This document shows positions 7,373-10,214 of a DNA stretch of 10,214 nt, in pieces; the stretch's first letter is position 1; each line of letters begins with the position of its first letter. A program made the position numbers and the translations under genes. The notes under the pieces are model-generated. The model was given only the letters and a program-made list of their open reading frames with translations. It was not told the DNA's origin and did not search any database. Source of the DNA: Bacteroidales bacterium. GTDB lineage: Bacteria > Bacteroidota > Bacteroidia > Bacteroidales > UBA932. The stretch spans positions 1 to 10,214 of the forward strand of contig JAFYZE010000051.1 in the NCBI GenBank assembly GCA_017548805.1, read 5' to 3'.

Positions 7373-7753
7373 ATGGAATACGTGGACAAAACCGACGACG
7401 CTCCGGTATGCCTGGAATGCGGGGACAGGATAGGATATGGCAGGAAGGACAAGAAGTTCTGCAGCGAGACTTGCCGCAACAGGTATCACAACCAGAAGCA
7501 CCATTACACCCGTTCCGTCAAGTTGCGGATACTGGGCATACTGGACAAGAACTATTCAGTTCTGGAGAAGCTCCTGCGGCTCGACATCCGTTCGATCTCA
7601 CTGGGTGACGCCGCGCAGATGGGGTACAATAAAGAATTCGTGACCTCCTATCACAAGATGGGAGGTCACGACGAATTCAGGTGTTTCGACATCAAATACC
7701 GCTGCTCCGAAAGCCGTATCTTCCGGATAGAGCGGGTGACGCCGGAGACTTAG
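7373..7753 (+). CDS. Small zinc-ribbon protein of unknown function, Bacteroidota-type
   Basis: 126 aa from the ATG at 7373; a TTG at 7355 could extend it by six residues but would lie in the predicted promoter/leader. The N-terminus has a treble-clef or zinc-ribbon-like motif: CLEC (Cys13, Cys16), then GRKDKKFCSETCRNRYHNQ (23-41; Cys30 and Cys34), giving CxxC-13-CxxxC. A basic stretch and an amphipathic helix (LRILGILDKNYSVLEKLL, 51-68) follow. I recall a family of uncharacterised ~120-130-aa Bacteroidota proteins with this GR-x-DKK-x-C-S-x-x-C-R-N pattern followed by KNRRILEKL-like helices; none has a function known to me. Nucleic-acid or protein binding is plausible but unproven. Its TAG stop overlaps the TAA stop of the convergent nucleoside transporter, and it is transcribed divergently from ssb. 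Near its 3' end the coding sequence contains a large inverted repeat. Confidence 0.85.
   Translation: MEYVDKTDDAPVCLECGDRIGYGRKDKKFCSETCRNRYHNQKHHYTRSVKLRILGILDKNYSVLEKLLRLDIRSISLGDAAQMGYNKEFVTSYHKMGGHDEFRCFDIKYRCSESRIFRIERVTPET
7634..7678 (-). terminator. Large hairpin, possible terminator of the nupG-like transcript inside the opposing gene
   Basis: Arms 7639-7648 (CGTGACCTCC) and 7661-7670 form a perfect 10-bp stem around a 12-nt loop; a further 5 bp (7634-7638 with 7674-7678) extend it across a 3-nt bulge. On the minus strand, about 70 nt past the nucleoside transporter stop, the stem is followed by TTTATTGT, a weak U-rich tail. It could end the transporter mRNA within the coding region of the convergent gene. 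Stem strength is clear; terminator function is a guess. Confidence 0.4.
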
Positions 7754-9027
7754 GACTGCTTTTTCTGCGGATCCTTGAAGAGTATCGCGAAAAGGACGCC
7801 GACGACGAACGCATATGCGGCGAAGATGTACCAGGCGGTGCTCCATGACGGCTCGGCGGCGTTGTACACGAAGTGGTTGACGACGCGGCCGGCGGCCCAG
7901 GTGCCGATGGAGGCGCCGAGGCCGTTGGTCATGAGCATGAACAGGCCTTGTGCGCTGGAGCGGATGTCCTTGTCGGTGTTCTCATTGACAAAGAGCGAAC
8001 CGGAGATGTTGAAGAAGTCGAAAGCCACGCCGTAGACTATGCAGCTCAGCACGAACAGCCATACTCCGCCGCCGGGATTGCCGGCGCCGAAGAACCCGAA
8101 GCGGAACACCCATGCGAACATGGCGATGAGCATGACCTTCTTGATGCCGAACTTCTTCATGAAGAAGGGGATGAGAAGGATGCAGAGGGTCTCGGAGACC
8201 TGGCTCAGCGAGATCAGGGCGTTGGCGTTGTTGGCACCCCATGCATTGGAGAATGCGGGATTCTCCTTGAAGGAGGTGATGAAGGTGTTGGCATAGCCGT
8301 TGGTGACCTGCAGGGATGCGCCGAGGAGCATCGAGAAGATGAAGAACACGGCGAACTGACGGTCCTTGAACAGGCGGAAAGCGTTGAGGCCTGTGGCCTC
8401 CACAAACGACTGTGTACCCTCAGCCTTGGGCTTGCAAGGACAGTCGGGCAGGGTCAGTGCATAGATGCAGAGGATGAGGCTGATGATGCCTGATACGAAG
8501 AACTGGTTGTATGTATGCTGGAACTGGACGCCGTCCGCACCTTTGACGAAATTGACGAAGAGCATGGTCAGGATGAAGCCGACGGTGCCGAACACGCGGA
8601 TGGGCGGGAAGGCCTTGACCGGGTCCTTGCCGGTCTTCTCCAAGGCGTTGTAAGCCACGGAGTTGGCGATGGCGATGGTCGGCATGAAGAATGCGATGCT
8701 GATGGTGTAGAGCGCGTAGAAGGGGCCGAACTGGATGCCGGCTCCGGAGCTCATCGCGTACCAGCCGGCGGCCAGCATGGCGAGTCCTGCTATGCCCTGG
8801 CAGAGGGAAAGGACCTTCTGGGCGGGGATCCACTTGTCGGCGACGATGCCCATGAGGGCGGGCATGAAGATCGAGACGAAGCCCTGGGTGGCGAAGAAGA
8901 GCCATATCTTCGGGCCGAAGCCGACGCTGGCCAGGAAGCTGCCCATCGAGGTCAGGTAAGCGCCCCATGCGGCGAACTCCAGGAAATTCATGATGATCAG
9001 CCTGAGGCTGATATTCTTGTTGCTCAT
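7750..9027 (-). CDS. NupG-type nucleoside:H+ symporter (MFS)
   Basis: A 425-aa, full-length inner-membrane transporter with about 12 hydrophobic segments, of the NHS family (E. coli NupG/XapB). Family signatures are clear: FMPALMGIVADKW (54-66), FPPIRVFGTVGFI (140-152), FFIFSMLLGASLQVTN (228-243), ISLSQVSETLCIL (272-284), VYGVAFDFFNISGS (331-344) and RSSAQGLFMLMTNGLGA (356-372). It should import purine and pyrimidine nucleosides with protons; exact substrates cannot be read from sequence. The start at 9027 gives the expected short N-terminus before helix 1. It appears monocistronic, with a candidate promoter at 9067-9074, and its stop overlaps the stop of the zinc-ribbon gene. No salvage enzyme is adjacent. 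I leave the symbol blank because nupG and xapB cannot be told apart here. Confidence 0.93.
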   Translation of the reverse strand: MSNKNISLRLIIMNFLEFAAWGAYLTSMGSFLASVGFGPKIWLFFATQGFVSIFMPALMGIVADKWIPAQKVLSLCQGIAGLAMLAAGWYAMSSGAGIQFGPFYALYTISIAFFMPTIAIANSVAYNALEKTGKDPVKAFPPIRVFGTVGFILTMLFVNFVKGADGVQFQHTYNQFFVSGIISLILCIYALTLPDCPCKPKAEGTQSFVEATGLNAFRLFKDRQFAVFFIFSMLLGASLQVTNGYANTFITSFKENPAFSNAWGANNANALISLSQVSETLCILLIPFFMKKFGIKKVMLIAMFAWVFRFGFFGAGNPGGGVWLFVLSCIVYGVAFDFFNISGSLFVNENTDKDIRSSAQGLFMLMTNGLGASIGTWAAGRVVNHFVYNAAEPSWSTAWYIFAAYAFVVGVLFAILFKDPQKKQS

Positions 9028-9066
9028 ATGTGGAATGTTTTGGTTGTTTCGTTCCGGTGTGTTCTA

Positions 9067-9074
9067 CAAAAATA
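9067..9074 (-). promoter_or_regulatory. Candidate -7 element of the nucleoside transporter gene
   Basis: On the minus strand this reads TATTTTTG, an exact match to the Bacteroidota TAnnTTTG box, 39 nt before the transporter ATG, implying a leader of roughly 30 nt. No good TTTG -33 box is seen at the usual distance. Confidence 0.45.
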
Positions 9075-9096
9075 CAAGAAATTACTCAGTTTTTAC

Positions 9097-9104
9097 TATC
9101 TTTG
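9097..9104 (+). promoter_or_regulatory. Candidate -7 element of tgt
   Basis: TATCTTTG matches TAnnTTTG exactly and lies 22 nt before the tgt ATG, followed by an A/T-rich leader without Shine-Dalgarno. No clear -33 TTTG is present. The leader is too short to hold a preQ1 riboswitch. Confidence 0.5.
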
Positions 9105-9126
9105 AAAGTTAAAATTAAAAGCCCAG

Positions 9127-10214
9127 ATGAAATTTGTCCAGACTGCGTCCGATCCCTGCAGTTCCGCCCGTTGCGGAACCATCTCCACGGATCACGGCAG
9201 CATCCATACTCCCATCTTCATGCCCGTCGGGACCGTCGGTTCCGTCAAGGGCGTGTACCACAAGGAGTTGAAGGAGGACATAGGCGCGGAGATCATCCTG
9301 GGCAATACCTATCACCTGTATCTCCGCCCAGGCCTTGATACCCTCAAGGCAGCCGGGGGGCTCCACAAGTTCGAGTCCTGGGACCGCCCGATCCTTACGG
9401 ACAGCGGCGGTTTCCAGGTCTTCTCGCTCAGCCCCATCAGGAAGCTTACTCCTGACGGCTGCACGTTTTCCTCGCACATCGACGGTTCGCGCCATACCTT
9501 CACGCCGGAGAACAACGTCGACACCCAGCGCATCATCGGCGCCGACATCATGATGGCCCTCGATGAGTGCTGCCCTGGGGACGCGGAATACAAGTATGCG
9601 GCCAATTCGCTCAGGCTCACGCAGTCGTGGCTTGAGCGCTTTGCGAAGCGCTTCCACGAGACGGAGCCGCTCTACGGCCATTCGCAGAGCTTTTTCCCCA
9701 TCGTCCAGGGCTGCGTCTATCCCGACCTGCGCCGCCGGGCCGTCGAGCATGCCGTGCAGTTCGATGCCGACGGCTACGCCATAGGCGGCCTGGCGGTAGG
9801 GGAGCCCACGGAGAAGATGTACGAGATGCTCGAAGTCGTAGATCCCATCCTACCCAAGGATCGTCCGCGCTACCTCATGGGCGTCGGCACGCCAGCCAAC
9901 ATCCTCGAGGGCATCGCCCGTGGCGTTGACATGTTCGACTGCGTCATGCCCACACGCAACGGCCGAAACGGCATGCTTTTCACATGGGAAGGCATCATGA
10001 ACATGCGCAATGCCAAATGGGCGGACGATTTCTCCGAACTGGATCCGTCAGGTACCTCATTCGTTGACCATTGCTACTCCAAAGCGTACCTGAGGCACCT
10101 TTTCGTGGCCAAGGAGATGTTCGCGGGCATGATCGCCACCGAGCACAACCTTGCGTTCTACCTCGACCTCGTGCGCCAGGCCCGCAAGCACATCGAAGCC
10201 GGCGACTTCGCCTC
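9127..10214 (+). CDS. tgt: tRNA-guanine transglycosylase (3' end off window)
   Basis: Open from ATG at 9127 to the right edge; 362 residues are visible and probably only a few are missing. Tgt swaps guanine-34 of GUN-anticodon tRNAs (Asp, Asn, His, Tyr) for a queuosine precursor, preQ1 in classical bacteria. Visible motifs: TDSGGFQVFS (91-100) with the base-recognition/catalytic Asp92, IVQGC (192-196), GGLAVGEP (220-227), and DMFDCVMPTRNGRNG (268-282) with the nucleophilic Asp271. The C-terminal zinc site of the E. coli enzyme (CxCxxC plus His) is altered: the aligned stretch DPSGTSFVDHCYSKAYL (306-322) has Gly309, Ser311 and Asp314 where the three Cys belong, while His340 in EHN is kept. Other catalytic features are intact, so I expect an active enzyme. 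The gene is transcribed divergently from the nucleoside transporter. No queuosine synthesis gene lies in the window. Confidence 0.95.
   Translation, partial: MKFVQTASDPCSSARCGTISTDHGSIHTPIFMPVGTVGSVKGVYHKELKEDIGAEIILGNTYHLYLRPGLDTLKAAGGLHKFESWDRPILTDSGGFQVFSLSPIRKLTPDGCTFSSHIDGSRHTFTPENNVDTQRIIGADIMMALDECCPGDAEYKYAANSLRLTQSWLERFAKRFHETEPLYGHSQSFFPIVQGCVYPDLRRRAVEHAVQFDADGYAIGGLAVGEPTEKMYEMLEVVDPILPKDRPRYLMGVGTPANILEGIARGVDMFDCVMPTRNGRNGMLFTWEGIMNMRNAKWADDFSELDPSGTSFVDHCYSKAYLRHLFVAKEMFAGMIATEHNLAFYLDLVRQARKHIEAGDFA

Noticed and set aside
7206..7433. 75-aa plus-strand open frame across the repeat block
   Set aside because: It has no homology I recognise, overlaps the zinc-ribbon gene in another frame, and its sequence is dominated by the inverted repeats.
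7117..7479. Upstream extension of the ssb frame to a 236-aa protein
   Set aside because: SSB homology begins at the ATG at 7116. The extra sequence resembles no SSB, crosses the repeat block and overlaps the divergent zinc-ribbon gene.
8515..9105. 196-aa plus-strand open frame, highly acidic with His/Gly/Asp runs
   Set aside because: It is a shadow of the nucleoside transporter: the opposite strand matches NupG throughout.
9028..9126. preQ1 riboswitch ahead of tgt
   Set aside because: The predicted leader is only about 15-20 nt and shows no aptamer-like hairpin with an A-rich tail.
9161..9179. Hairpin GTTCCGC-CCGTT-GCGGAAC near the start of tgt
   Set aside because: A 7-bp stem inside conserved codons of tgt; short enough to be chance, and no riboswitch aptamer surrounds it.
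9115..9750. 211-aa minus-strand open frame
   Set aside because: It is antisense to tgt, whose motifs are unmistakable on the plus strand.

Overview
The window looks like chromosomal DNA from a moderately GC-rich member of the Bacteroidales (Bacteroidota). The main reasons are a type V (FimA/Mfa1-like) pilus gene cluster made of lipoproteins, candidate promoters of the TAnnTTTG -7 type, A-rich leaders without Shine-Dalgarno sequences, and a short SSB of a form I associate with Bacteroides. The genus cannot be settled from the sequence.

Layout, left to right. (1) The 3' end of a plus-strand acyl-ACP thioesterase gene (to 298). (2) A rho-independent terminator (327-358) whose U-tract serves the minus strand. 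(3) A tight minus-strand operon read from 7116 down to 377: ssb, then a lipoprotein with OmpA-like and TPR-like regions, then a FimA/Mfa1-like fimbrillin (likely pilus stalk), a FimB/Mfa2-like anchor lipoprotein, and a large DUF4906/Ig-like lipoprotein (likely tip or accessory subunit). Spacings are -1, 21, 17 and 4 nt, so one transcript is likely. (4) A 256-nt divergent intergenic region (7117-7372) with candidate promoters facing both ways and four copies of a 15-17-nt motif in alternating orientation. (5) A small plus-strand zinc-ribbon protein (7373-7753). Its stop codon overlaps that of (6) a minus-strand NupG-type nucleoside:H+ symporter (7750-9027). (7) A 99-nt divergent promoter region. 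(8) The plus-strand tgt gene (queuosine tRNA modification), running off the right edge.

How the genes fit together: the operon encodes a compact pilus set. The stalk, anchor and putative tip subunits would be exported as lipoproteins and assembled at the outer membrane after proteolytic maturation. The OmpA-like lipoprotein may tie the assembly to the envelope. The surprising member is ssb, which is the first gene and shares one base with the next gene in a TGATG overlap. The most notable observations are this ssb-pilus coupling, the four-copy motif in the control region, the fimbrillin-plus-Ig architecture of the 869-aa protein, and a Tgt that has lost the three zinc-binding cysteines of the classical bacterial enzyme. 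I see no CRISPR array, tRNA, rRNA, insertion sequence or defence system.
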